Shown here: one piece after another, positions 46,023 through 58,202 of the stretch
How positions within the stretch are numbered: position 1 is the first letter of the stretch
Layout of the letters: every line of letters begins with the position of its first letter
Program-made: the position numbers and the translations under genes
Assembly (NCBI RefSeq): GCF_011397635.1
Contig: NC_064757.1
Coordinates: 28,467,839-28,531,838, forward strand
Reading direction: 5' to 3'
Origin: Epinephelus fuscoguttatus
Lineage: Eukaryota; Chordata; Actinopteri; Perciformes; Serranidae
Length of the DNA stretch: 64,000 nucleotides
The notes under the pieces: model-generated
What the model was told of the DNA's origin: nothing
What the model saw: the letters and a program-made list of their open reading frames with translations, nothing else
The model's database searches: none

Positions 46023-47207
46023 TGCGTGCAGACCTTCTGGGTGGTAGATCATGACTATCGTACACACATATTCTGAGGCCACACATCTGTCACACCTGTT
46101 CAAATCATAGACGGAGGAGAATAAAAAGCCCTTTCTCCTATCCCATCCCCCCAAGCCCTTCCCTCGCTGCCTTCCTCTGTCTGTTTCACCCACAACCGAG
46201 ATTTGCAGATCCCTATCTGTCTTTTTGTGGTCATAGTCTGGTTCAAGTGAGATAGCAGAGCGACTTAGCATTTAACTGACAAAAGAAAGGCTCGCCAGCT
46301 GACTGACAGTGGTTGGAGGCTAATGGAGGCCGGCTAACATGGCTCAGTGGCGAACAAAGCTCTCTTATCCGTAATGCTAACTGCGGGATTCTGTCAAGGA
46401 TCTGGAGTGAGACACACAACCCCCCATGAGTGATCGGTGACAATGTCTCAAGTCAGCCTCATGATTGTATTTTATTTTATTATACGCCGTGGTCCAATTT
46501 GCCGTACCGTGAAAGAGTCATGAGAAATACCACCAAAGAGTGCAAAGTGTTTTTCTAGTTCTCCCATTAGTGTCTCCTGTCTTTGTGTCAGGAGCAGGAT
46601 GAGAAGTCTGTTTACATTTCCTGCCACTATATCCTGCGTGTCTGTGAGGCTGTTATGAACTGGACGGTCAGACAGCGGCGGAGGGACGGCCCTGGCGATG
46701 GAGGTTTATTTGCAGAAGTCAGACTGTGACACTTAGTTTGATTTGATTTGTTAAAAGCTGTGAATGAAGGTTGACCCGTGCTGACCCCGCGCCTCCAGTC
46801 ATCTTTAGCTCAGGTTTCAATACATTCATTCTGCAATGTGTTAAAAGGGTCTGCAGAGTGCTGATTAAGAGCTGTAGTTCTAGTATGAATGCATAAAACA
46901 TTAAAGCCCCTGCAATAAATGTCCATGACTAAATAAGCATGGAACACAGTATCAGAAAAAATAAAATAAAATACTAATTATTTCTTAAAGACGGAGACAT
47001 AAAAACATTTCTTAAATTAATCCTAATCCTCTGTCATGTGTCTCTGTGTTCATTGTTCAGTTATCTCTTGGTTTGTGGCAAATTACTATATATTTTTGAG
47101 TTTTAATTATAGCAGGATCCTTCTCTTTTGCTGTAAGACAATACAATAGTTTGGAACTTTGGGGTGTATACATGCATTTATCATTTGGGACTCTGATCGT
47201 TCATCAT
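44407..47207. other. Intergenic with A-runs and (TG)n
   Basis: A-rich runs lie at 44447-44457 and 44475-44487, and (TG)n at 45985-46019. ORFs at 45408-45749 (minus) and 45807-46271 (minus, through the TG run) show no domain and no splice context. No gene is recognised. Confidence 0.45.
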
Positions 47208-47208
47208 T

Positions 47209-47355
47209 TGGGGCGGCAGTAGCTCAGTCCATACGGACTTGGGTTGGGAACCGGAGGGTTGCCTGTTCAAGTCCCTATCCGGACCAAAATATGGAGCGTG
47301 AACTGGTAGCTGGAGAGGTGCCAGTTCACCTTCTGGGCACTCCCTCCCGCTTGTG
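47209..47355 (+). mobile_element. tRNA-headed SINE fragment
   Basis: ggggcggcagtagctcagtc (A box-like tagctcagt) with ctgttcaagtccc (B box-like) about 40 nt later, then ...accaaaatatggagcg. The head looks like a tRNA gene, but the stem pairing is poor and a SINE body follows. Confidence 0.65.
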
Positions 47356-47371
47356 ACTATATACCCTCTGC

Positions 47372-48068
47372 CAGTGGTTCTCAAATGGTGTGCCGTGATG
47401 CCAATCCAGTTGCGCCGAGGGATTTTGTCATTGCAATATTCGACTGGGCCTATACAAAAAGTTATGAGTTAGTTTTTTTTTTTGTTTTTGTTTTTTTTTT
47501 AAGGGCATTTTTAGCCTTTATTTGATAGGACAGTCAAGCGTGAAAGGGGAAGAGAGAGAGGGAGAGACATGCAGCAAAGGGCCACAGGCTGGAGTCGAAC
47601 CCGGGCCGCTGTGGCAAAAGCCTTGTACATGGGGCGCCTGCTCTATCCACTAAGCCACCAACACCCCATGAGTTAATTTTTAATTGACTGTATCAGATGT
47701 TATGTGCACCACCAGTATCGTAAAAGAGTCAAACCATTGCTAAAAAATATGATTTAATTCAATTTAATGAAAAAAAAAAACCTAATGGGGAACCTATTTG
47801 TTGCTGTTTGTGCCTGGGAATTATAAGTGTGTGACACATCAAAAGCCCCAGCCAGTGTGAGTACGGAGCAAATTATAACAAAGCACCAGCAAAGACGACT
47901 TACTGAAAGAAAAAGAGTACCATGAATGCTACTTATCTCATTTTTTCCTTAATTTTATTGTCTTATGTTGTGATAAGAGTGGTCATACACATTATAGAAA
48001 CTACTATACTGTATATTTATGAACCTAAATACAGGTGTGCTTTGGGTACAAAAAGTTTGAAAACCACT
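47372..48068 (+). mobile_element. hAT-type element with nested SINE
   Basis: Ends CAGTGGTTCTCAAATGG and ...GTTTGAAAACCACTG are inverted. Flanks ccctctgc (47364-47371) and ccctatgc (48069-48076) match at 7 of 8 positions. Without the nested SINE the element is about 0.5 kb. It contains no transposase. Confidence 0.92.
47472..47667 (-). mobile_element. tRNA-headed SINE nested in the hAT element
   Basis: Flanked by ATGAGTTA on both sides (47464-47471 and 47668-47675). On the minus strand it opens with ggtggcttagtggatagagc (A box-like), then gggttcgactcc (B box-like), and finishes in a T/A-rich tail. This fixes the order of insertion: hAT first, SINE second. Confidence 0.92.
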
Positions 48069-48076
48069 GCCCTATG

Positions 48077-48470
48077 CAGTGTGCACAGGTCCGTATCACT
48101 TGAAAAACTCTGTCATGTTACAGAAGGTGATTTAACTTAAGTTTCACTGTGACTTCAAGAGTTTAATGCTAAAAAACAAATCTACTTCATCAGGATTGTG
48201 TGGATGGGGTTTCACGAGATTCGACAATAACAAACTGTCATCAGTTTCTAATTTAAATTATGCTAAACCCTAATGGGTGCACAGGCGTGTGTGACATCAC
48301 CATGCTAACTGAGCCCCTGCCACTTCAAACCAGTGGAAGGACAAAAACACAAACAGAAATCTCTCACCAAATTGTTCCTACTTTGGCAGGAGACTGAGTT
48401 CCCATGGGATCCTGTCACTCATGGTAAGAAGCTGATAGAGAACATTTGTTTTTAGGGCCTTTAAAGGTCC
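48077..48470. other. Intergenic, no feature recognised
   Basis: No gene or repeat structure seen on either strand. Confidence 0.35.
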
Positions 48471-48830
48471 AGTATGTTTGGGAGGATCTATTGGCAGAAA
48501 TATAAAATATAGTATTCATGATTATGTTTTCAATAGTGTAAAATCACCTGAAACTATGAATGGTTGTGTTTACATGAGCGTAGAATGAGCTCTTCATATC
48601 TACATAGACATTTTTTTTTCTTTTTTTTTTGAGCTCTTACTATTTCCTTTATTGTTTTTATTTATTATTATATTTGTGTATGATTATATTGTATTTTAAT
48701 AACTGTATAGCACTTTGGTCAACTGAGGTTGTTTTTAAATGTGCTTTATAAATAAAGTTTGACTTGACTTGACCACCATGTTTCTACGGTAGCCCAGGCA
48801 GCCTCCATAGGTTCTCTTGTAAAGACAGGG
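48471..48830 (+). mobile_element. MITE (ttaaaggtccagt end) with an inserted LINE tail
   Basis: The left end ttaaaggtccagtatgtttg and the later block accaccatgtttctacggta are typical of a widespread teleost MITE whose complementary end reads ...ccagacctttaa (as at about 56005-56025). Between them, 48611-48773 is a foreign T-rich segment ending ctttataaataaagtttgac with (TTGAC)n, a retroelement 3' end. Confidence 0.55.
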
Positions 48831-51800
48831 ATGACTGCAGGAGGATTTGAGTTGGTTACAATCTGTCAAAAAAAAAAAAACCCACCTTTTTTCCTACCTG
48901 TTACACAGAAGTTAAAAACAAAAGAGGTTAGAAAGATTATCCAGGCAAAAGCTTTTCTTATCACCTGTTCTCAAGTCATAAACACAGGAGAGAAAACACT
49001 TAAGATCCGACTCAGAAAGTGGATCACCAGATTTTTCCTTCTCACTCGCCCCTCAAGGCTTTCGTGGAAACCTCACCGCTTGATGCCACTGACTCCTACA
49101 CACAAGTATTAAGAAACGTGTATCATTAGCGTGTGATTCTCCACAGGGCAACTGTAATAATGTGTCATTAAAAAGTTGAACTTAAGTGACCATCATAGGT
49201 GTTTATGAGGGAACGGGGTAAATAGTTTGTATCTAAGGCCGATGAAAAAAACTTTCAGGTGACTCAGCAAGCAAACAAGTACATTGGGGGGGTACAGAGT
49301 CCCCCTGTTGTTACGGTAACAGACCGAGGAGGTCTCTAAATGTGAAAAAAAAAGAACTCCCCCCCTTCATTAGGAAATTACACACCATTTGCCCCTCATT
49401 CCTATCCAGTTACCCGGGCAACTGTTAGCTGTAATTTGGGTTAATTCACTGGCTCCTGGGCCCTTCCGTTCCCCATTGTGCCGTCCATAAAAGAGATATA
49501 ACACAGATGCACACGCACGCACACACACCAAGTTTCTAATGCAGTAACGCACACAGTAAGAGAGACTAATCCTCATTTTGTTTGCTTCTCCTCAACACGC
49601 CTGGAACTAGGCCGTGCATGTGGAATATCAATGAATTGGAAAGCTTAAATCTATTCATTCCCCGACACCTGTACATAACTGTAGGAGTGAGTAAGTGGTG
49701 GAATTTTGGACAGAGCTGCATAATTGCTGAAAATAGAGTGTCCTATATCCACATTCTGCACAAAAAGACACTTGTCCTCTCTGAACCTGTCCTGTCTTGA
49801 AGGTGGGAGAGACGAGGGATGGAGGGAGGTCGTCTCTTTCGCTCCCTTCAGAACAAAAGGAACGGAAAATTGTGTGTTTTCCCATGGGGTAAATATTGAG
49901 AGAGCAGAGATATAAACGTACGGAAGAAAGGCTTTTCTGAGCCGCCTGTGTCTCTGTTGCACTGCCAAAGGCCTGTGCGTCACTTGATCCATTGTTTAGT
50001 GTAGAGGTCTCGGTAAGCAAGCGGCTGCCTCCCTGCTCCAGCTGCAGCCTCTCTACTGTTTATGTTTGCAGGGCCCTTCGCCTTGAAGTGAGGCTATACA
50101 AGCAAAGCCTAGCCATATGTGAGCACTGGGCCGTCGGAGAAGTCACTGGCCTTTTCTTTTCCCTTTTTTCGATCCATCTCTCCGTCTCTGAAACCCTTTG
50201 TCCTTCATACCTTCCATCCTCCTTTATCCTCCCTACCTCTGTCCCTCTTCCTTCGGTCTCGTCTGCTTTCCCTCGCTGACAGTGTGGCCCGTCCCTGGGC
50301 TGACAGCCTGCTCTTTTTGGAGAAGATGAAGGGTTGGAATTATCTTCTTGAGTTTCAAAGACCTCCGTCCTGGACGAGAGAGAGAAATCGTAGGTATTAT
50401 TACTCCTGCGAGAAATAATTACCCCTGAAACTCCTCTGTGAGAATGGATCTCCATGTGCTCCGCTGCAAAAGTTTGAGAGACAAGGTGGTAATTATGTCA
50501 GAAATATTCCTGCTAGTATAAATATTCAAATATTTACACTGGTGTGTCATACTGACAAGCACAGCACATTCAGGCGATGGAAAACGTTCAGAGGGAAAGC
50601 CACTGGAGTCAAAATGCAGTGTGTGTAATTAGCTATCGGAATTTTATAGCTTCCCGATAATTCACTCAAATATTTTTTATTGGGAGTTCAGCGTTATCCG
50701 GTGTTAGACAATTATAGCTTTCTTTATTCAACATTTATCATGTTCGATTGGATTTTTTTCCCAAGCATTAAAATGAATGAGTTCCAGTCTGAAACCAAAA
50801 CCCCCAGGTCAACCTGGAAAATGATTCGTGGGGCTGGTTTGGTTAAGAGTGTGCGTGTGTGTCTGAAGGTTAGTGGTCCTGACCTTGGCTCCTGGGTGGG
50901 CTGCGGTGGCTGTGTGCTTGTCTTGGATCATCTCTGGACCCTTCTGTTTACTGAAACAACAAGCAAGCAGTGTCCAGGGAGGAGAGAGGAGTCACACAGG
51001 GAGCATCCTCAAAGGCAGCACCTCGCTCCTTTTCTTTTCCCTGCTCAAACACACACTCACAGTCTGCATGTAGAGACTATCCTCCGAGCCCTGACCACCC
51101 ACATCAGGTATGGTCACCCAGTGAAATGAAAACAACGACTTTCCTTTGACCCATTTCTTAATAAATCTCTCACCTGCTAGAGGCGTTAGACATGTTGAAG
51201 CCAGTTTGACTTCATATTTGTGCTAAAATATGATCCCATTGGTGGTAAAACCATTATTCAGCGAGCGCAGGAGACAAGCTCTCCCACACTGATGCTCTGT
51301 AATGGAAGAGAAGGATCTTGGCTACCTATAACCTGCTATTATGAGAGCAGTAACATTGACTTATCAGCTGTGAGGGCCTCATTTGATGTCAGAGAGGCTT
51401 TGAAAAATAGCAAATTAAAAGGTGTCATAAATGTGCGCGCTCCACTAAATTGCAGATCACCTGAGGTAAGGAAAGTCCCTGCTCTTGAGCAACCGAGGTA
51501 AACAACTTTTGATTTCAGCTGCAGGTGACACACACTTTTCAGACTGCGGTTTTGAAGGAGAGGCAACTATAAGAACATGAGCCACCTTCTAGAAATCCCC
51601 AGTGGTGGAGAGGAGTGTCTTTACATTAAATTAAATTGGTAGATTAAATGCACTGAGAGTAAAACCGAGACATTTATTGCTGATTTGTGACTTAATTCTG
51701 GACTACACTGACTTTCATAATTTGCAATCAACACCACCTCTTTCAAGCAGCTTTAGTTACTTGTAAAATATATGCAGACGTTCACCTCCTGAGAGAAACT

Positions 51801-52683
51801 TTGCTATGCTCACTGTGACATAATTGGTAACAACAAATATCCCATCTGCTCTGCAGGAATATTTTCAATGTGTGAGGCTTAATGCTTTAGTCTCCTCACT
51901 TACCATAGTGCAGAGACTGTTTTTGATAAGACACAGGCTCAGGCCATCAATCAGAAGTAATCGGAACTTTCATCAGTTTGAATAATGTGCGTGTGTGTGT
52001 GTGTGTGTGTGTTCAGCCCTCTGCAGATTAATATCGCAACATTCAGGAGTCACAGTGAAACCTTTCTATCTGCTGCCCTCTAGTGGCTGTGTTTAATGCT
52101 ACATGATCACAGGGTATCTCAAAGGAAACTACACAATTAATGCATTTTAAATAAGTAAATACATTTTAATAAACCCTGAATATGTCATATTAAAAATTAT
52201 GCATACTTTAGGATAAAGGGTGGCATGTGTTGTACAGGCTCAAACATTTTGTTTTGGTGATGCACAAATAGCTAAATCCAGGGCAACCTTTAGAAAATCA
52301 TAACTGGAAGTGGAATCTGCTCTCTCAGATTATTTCATAACCACACTGATAAGATGTTGATGGCTCCAAAGATAACTCAAAAGTCCTCCTCTGGCCACAG
52401 ACTGCCACTCTAAGTCTAATTCTGAAGTTATTACTGTTGATACCAATATTATATACGCTTGTATCACTTAACTTAACTGACCTTAACATAGACTTAGTTT
52501 GTTTGATGTGCATCTTTTTCAATGTGTACACATTGGTAATGTGCTGTAAATGATTTCCTGCTTACTCTTTTATTACTAACATGTTGTTGCTGTTGCCAGG
52601 CATTTTAAAAAAGGCACACTGTGGTCATGTTAGTGACCCAAGTAGAACATAAGGTGAACAGACACCGCAATAATCAGTGTTTA
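48831..52683. other. Intergenic, no gene recognised
   Basis: (GT)n at 51987-52012. ORFs at 49651-50020 (minus), 50060-50455 (minus), 50680-51129 and 51220-51501 lack domains, repeats or splice support. No RNA gene is seen. Confidence 0.4.
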
Positions 52684-53120
52684 AAGGAATACTTCACCCA
52701 ATAAAATGGATCATTTGTATATAAATTACTCATCCAGTGTTACAAAACTATATCAAAACATTCATTTACAAACTGTCAAACAACTGGTGCAGTATAATCC
52801 AAGTCTCATTTATCCAGGCATGTGCTCAATACACCCCAAACACATGCATTTTTGCTAAAACTTTACTGTTTAAAATACTTCTGCATGTGTCTGTGCATGA
52901 GACAATTTATGTGGCGTTTTAAATGGTAAGATTTTGCAAAAAATGCAAGTGTTTGGGAAGTACTGAGCATGTGACTGAATAAATGGGACTTAGATTACAC
53001 TGTATGAGCTGTGTGAGAGTTTGCAAACAGATGCTTTGATATAGTTTTACTGGTGTTAAACACAGCTCCCCTTTTCTCCAGATCATCAAGAATTTCTTCG
53101 ATGTTCTTCATTTACCATGG
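52684..53120. repeat. Dispersed repeat (aaaggaatacttcaccc end)
   Basis: aaaggaatacttcacccaat...caaacacatgcatttt ... aaaatgcaagtgtttgggaag...gagtttgcaaacagatgc: the two halves are partly complementary (cccaaacacatgcattt / aaatgcaagtgtttggg). So this is a palindromic MITE-like element. A related copy in reverse lies at 26230-26600, and a short end fragment (gtgaagtattcctttaa) at about 41313-41330. Confidence 0.6.
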
Positions 53121-53551
53121 AGGCATGAGAGAAAAGTTTGCCTCACAAATTCAATCTAACACAGCTTAATAAATATGTAAATGATTGCACTTTCTAATAT
53201 ATTTTTGTTTCAGGCACAGACTTGCTTTAAGTCTTTAGAGACCACTCAAATCAGGAACTGGTTATATATAAAATTAGAAAAGTGAAGGTCACATTAACTT
53301 CTTCCGCTGGCAGGTCAGTACAAAGTCATACTGTGCAGTCAAACATAATTCAAGCCCACAGAACTTTATTTTAACTTTAAATCTAGTTATTCAAAAAGTC
53401 AATATGTTACATGATATAATACACAATATTTTTGTGAATCTTTGAGACAGAGTGGAAATAGATTATGTATCCAACCTTATTTATGAAAACTAAATGTTAA
53501 AAGGGTTAACAAATACAGATTTATCTATTTAAACTATATATAGCCTATGGG

Positions 53552-53838
53552 GGGCATGGTAGTACACATTGGTGAGCCTTGTCACCTCATTGCAAGAGGG
53601 TTCCTGGTTCAAACCCGTGCGGAGTTTGCATGTTCTCCCCCTGTCAGCATGGGTTTTCTCCGGGTACTCCGGCTTCCTCCCACAGTCCAAAGACATGCAG
53701 GTTAATTGGTGACTCTAAATTGTCTGTAGGTGTGAATGTGAGTGTGAATGGTTGTCTGTCTCTATGTGTCAGCCCTGTGATAGTCTGGCGACCTGTCCAG
53801 GGTGTACCCCGCCTCTTGCCCAATGTCAGCTGGGATAT
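53552..53838 (+). mobile_element. tRNA-headed SINE, copy 3, 3'-truncated
   Basis: gggcatggtagtacacattg...tcacctcattgcaagagggt, then a B box-like ctggttcaaaccc, and the same body as copies 1 and 2 (cggagtttgcatgttctccc...caatgtcagctgggat). It breaks off before the tail seen in the other copies. Confidence 0.85.
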
Positions 53839-54175
53839 TCCATAATTATAGGCCTATTTTAATTACAAAAGGCCTGTGAAGCTAATAAAATCAAAACCAT
53901 TATTAAAACAAGCTGTTAAACCTACAATATTACGATAGATTTGCTTTTATATGATGATCTTTTTACTGCTTTTGACCATGTTTAAGTGCTTTGCTGTTTC
54001 ATTTCTCATCCATAATTCTTATCTTTTTGTTTTGTTGTTGTAAAAACGCTGTACTTGTCTCGGTAAGTATCATCGGGGAGAGATAAAGACTATTCTCATC
54101 TGAAGAGTTATTCTTTGCCCTTTACAAAAAGACAGGCCCGACATGGATCATCTTAACTCAGGGTCACTCTGACCT

Positions 54176-54234
<59 letters not shown>

Positions 54235-54654
54235 CCACTTTACCTTTTCCCTGTGCTATCTCTCATGGGAACGATCATTCATCACGGCTGTCCAAACAGC
54301 CAGGTCACCCCATGATTAGTGGCTCTTTTAGGTCAGACGTCTCGGTAGCACATACTAATTCAAATGGTCGTGTGTGTCTGCTTCTGTGTTAAACACTGTA
54401 CATCATCCTGTAAGCAGCGGGCTATCAAACCCACGTCTCCGGTGTATTCTCATTTCTCAGGAACCAGGTAGGAGCTCATCAGTTCTTTTCCGCCCCTAAC
54501 TGGTTTTGTGGATATCAGAGCGGTGACTGACACCACGGCAAAGTCGTCTGGTGGTGTACTCATCTGATCCAATGTTTCCTCCATCTCGGAGGGGAAAGGA
54601 GGCTGCTAATGACAGTTACAGGTGTGTTTGTGGATGTGTGCGTCTCACAACATG

Positions 54655-54688
<34 letters not shown>

Positions 54689-57400
54689 AATGATTAACAG
54701 AACAGGACAGTTTCTTCAAGTGCCAGACTCATTATCACTCATATTCCTCTTCAAGATTTATGACTACAAGAAATAAGGCACACACAAACACCTGTCAGTA
54801 ATATAATGCTTCATCATATTTGATGAACCCAAGGAGTTTCATTTTAGGACATCAGAATTAATGTTAATATGAATATCAATGTAGTTTAAAAACATTAGTT
54901 TATTGCATTTACCTGACTGTATAAAGATGGACTGGAAGTGTCAACTGTCGGGTCCTCCACCTCAGACTTTGCCATGTTGTTCTATAACCCTTTCACATAT
55001 ATTAGTCACTACAATGGACAGCCATTTAAAAGCCATTCTCTTGTATACGCATGGGTTTTGATGCTAGAGTTGCAATTTAGTCACTACAATGGACCCTACT
55101 GCATCATGCCTTACACTGCCGTCCACTGGCCCAACATGGCCGACAGAATGCAAGAAATGTTGTGGCCCTCAAGAATATCTTGCCAGTCCTTCTACAATAG
55201 GAGACCCTGGTAGGTAAATAAGATCTGGAAAAATCAAGTAACATTTAAGGAGTACTACAGTTGTTAAACATTCTAAATATTGATTATAAATTGCAGTTAA
55301 TCATTTGCCCACTAAACTTGGGCATCATGCATCGCTGGCTATATTTCAGCTACAATTCATAGTATTACTGAAACTTCTTGAAAATACTTCACCTGCAGTG
55401 ACTTTTTTTTTGCTGTAAATCAACTGATTTATGTTATTAGAAGGTAATGTTCAGGTTTTGTAACAGAAACAATATTGACAATATTCGTGTTATTTTTGCA
55501 GAAAATGTCTATTGGGAAAATTATGTAGCTCAGCAGGAGGAGGTGTGAAGGGGGAGCTGAGGAGGTACAGAAGGGAGGAGTAGAAAGAGAGAGGGGAGAA
55601 GCTCAGGAGTCAGGAGTTAAGTTCAACACTTTTGCATGACATTAAAGAGTATTAGAATTTCTAAAAAGCACACTAGTTCAACATTAAAATAGATTTCATA
55701 GTTTCACATGATTTATATCATTTATTTTTAATGGGTTATATTTTTTTTAGTTTAAAACTGAAACACATGCTGTCTGCCCAAGTGGATATGAAAAAAAAAA
55801 CTCCTTAAAAAATTAACTTCATTTTTTTTTTTCATGCCTAAAGAGGAATAAAAACACTTATCAACAAATATCTTGACTGAGGTCATAATAATTCATGTGT
55901 GAAAAGGAGCCCAGAGTAGAGAAACTAAACACTGGCTTTCATGTTTTCGTGCCGGCCACCGATTTCTCCCACATGCTTGGCACACAGGAAACCTTCACAC
56001 TAAATCCAACACACCAGACCTTTAACATTTATAGAAACACATATTAAAGCAAATATACACAAAGGGGCAAATAACCAATGAATTATACCAAACTAAGAGT
56101 CTACAAATGTCAACTCTTCCTCTTACAATAAAATGGAACAGATGGATCAACAAAAATGACAACGCGAATGAGATCAAATACACTGTGAGGGGAAAATATA
56201 AACACATATAAACACATCTCACAGAGTTATGAAACTGAAACTGTGTCCCCTAGGGGGCATAATGCCTCTGAGTGGTAATTAATTTACACTCAGTGGCCAC
56301 AGTTGCAATTCAGTAAGACATATTTGTCATGAATGTTACTATTACAAGGCTCATTGTGTTCAGCTTTTGTTGACACTGAAATGTGTAAAACTGATTTTAT
56401 GTTTATTGCTGAGGTCATAGTTAAAAGTGGTGTTGCACTGGACTACATTATATTGAGAAGTGTTTCAGTTCTTTTTATTCTCCCGATGTGCATATATGAG
56501 GAGGGCAGAGTACTGGAAACACATTTCATTACGTACATAGATAAGTTATTTTTCAAATTGTCATGCACATAAACATGTCCAGCAGATATGAACACAATCC
56601 TGCTCCCTAGACATCACAGCTATAAGGCATAACTTAACCACAAACTGTGCAGTCCAATACAACACCACCCCAACAATGACCACACTGTTAAATATATGAT
56701 TTTATTAACAGCTCTATAAAAACTGAACATTACAGACATCATGACAGCAGACTTTATAGCAGCAAAGTCGTGTTGAATCGTGTTAAATTGTACAGGTGAC
56801 AGTATGTTTCTCTACTGCAAGAGTAGACTATGTGTATTTGGAATAAAGCGGAGACACATCAATCGCTCCAAACATAAGAACTGAAGGAAACATACCATTC
56901 ATAAAGGCGCTCTCCTGAGGGTGGCTTGCCCACAATGTCACAATTTACATGAACAAAAATCATTCATTCATTCAAGTCATTATAATGATACATGGTGTAC
57001 AACAATTACCACTATGTTTAAATGAGAAACAGAAAACTTAGGTTTGTCAACATCATTTGAGTAATAATAAGGCCAAACGTCTTGACACTGCTGTTCCTGG
57101 TTATTTATTTTTATGATTTTCAAAGGTTGCATTTAATGCCCTCTGTGCTGCTTTCTTCTTCACATAGTCTTGTAGACTGTGCTGTACATACTCTGCATAG
57201 AGAACCTTGGAGGGAATTGATTGCAGTAACCAGCCCTGTATGGACACACACACACACACACACAGAATGTGTTTAAAGACAGAACTCTCTCAGAACTCAC
57301 AGAGTTCAGTTCTGGAATAGTGACATCTTTGTGACATCACAGTGCAATTCTAGTCTCCACAGTAAATAGGCCACAGAGATATCATCTCCACATGCCTACA
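53839..57400. other. Intergenic with microsatellites and a MITE end
   Basis: (CT)n at 54175-54231, (GT)n at 54653-54681 and (CA)n at 57246-57263. A MITE terminus cactaaatccaacacaccag...cctttaa lies at about 56000-56025. The short phrase agtcactacaatgga is duplicated at about 55004 and 55079. No gene is recognised. Confidence 0.45.
54175..54231. repeat. (CT)n microsatellite
   Basis: About 28 uninterrupted CT units. Confidence 0.97.
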
Positions 57401-57401
57401 A

Positions 57402-57511
57402 ACATTTCTACAAGAGACCACTCGCACTAAGAAAACCAGTTTGGAAAGCCCAGAATACCAAAGACAACACCAGTCACCTCAGCTCACCTGAAACTGTTGG
57501 AACACAGACAG
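57402..57511 (+). other. Candidate non-coding first exon of the 58-62 kb gene
   Basis: The sequence ends ...aacacagacag and then gtaagtaa, a near-consensus donor, at 57511/57512. Splicing to the first acceptor at 58365/58366 would remove an 854-nt intron. The 5' boundary is arbitrary and no TATA box is seen; a CRE-like tgacatca lies at about 57332. Moderate to low certainty. Confidence 0.35.
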
Positions 57512-58202
57512 GTAAGTAAATGCACTTTATAGAAACCAAAGGAGAATACTGTGTCAGAGCTTAGAGATTAATTTGTGCAGTTTAAAAACAGTATGATATA
57601 ATATTTAATATGAATATGGTGATGAAAATGTTTTTTAGTGAAGGAAATAATGTAAAACTGAAGCAGTGAGTGAGTTTCAGTGTGAGGTAGAGGACAGGTG
57701 CTGTCTGTTTATCTGTTGGGCTTTACACAGACACAAGATGAAAACTTTACAGCCATGGTATCACATCAAATAATGTACCAGATAAGTTATGTTAATGTGA
57801 GGCATATTTATTGTAAAATAACAAAAATAAAGCTTCATGTTTTATCAAACAATGATTTTTTGCAGTAGTTTTTACAAATATACCCAGCTTCAAACTCTGT
57901 GAACTCAGTGCACATACTGTGAATGTATGTAGGCAAATATTAAAATGCACGCAGCCACAAGCACATGTGAAATGCAGGTTTTCATGTGTCCAATCACATT
58001 TGCTTATAAGTAAATTGATCACATGCAAGAATGATGTCTAATGTGATGAGCCTCATGTATTCATGTGTGTATTTGTCAGATTTTAAATGTGATATCAGAA
58101 GTAGGGATAACACATTCACTAGAACAATGAAAATGAAAGAAATGGAAAAACTTGGATTTAGACTAAAGAGTTCCATTATTCAACATTATTGTCTTAATGT
58201 CA

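Noticed and set aside
45807..46271. 154-codon minus-strand ORF
   Set aside because: Passes through (TG)n as poly-TH; no domain.
47209..47286. tRNA gene
   Set aside because: Same reasons: a SINE head with poor stem pairing.
50680..51129. 149-codon ORF
   Set aside because: No motif, no splice support and no repeat; composition gives no sign of coding.
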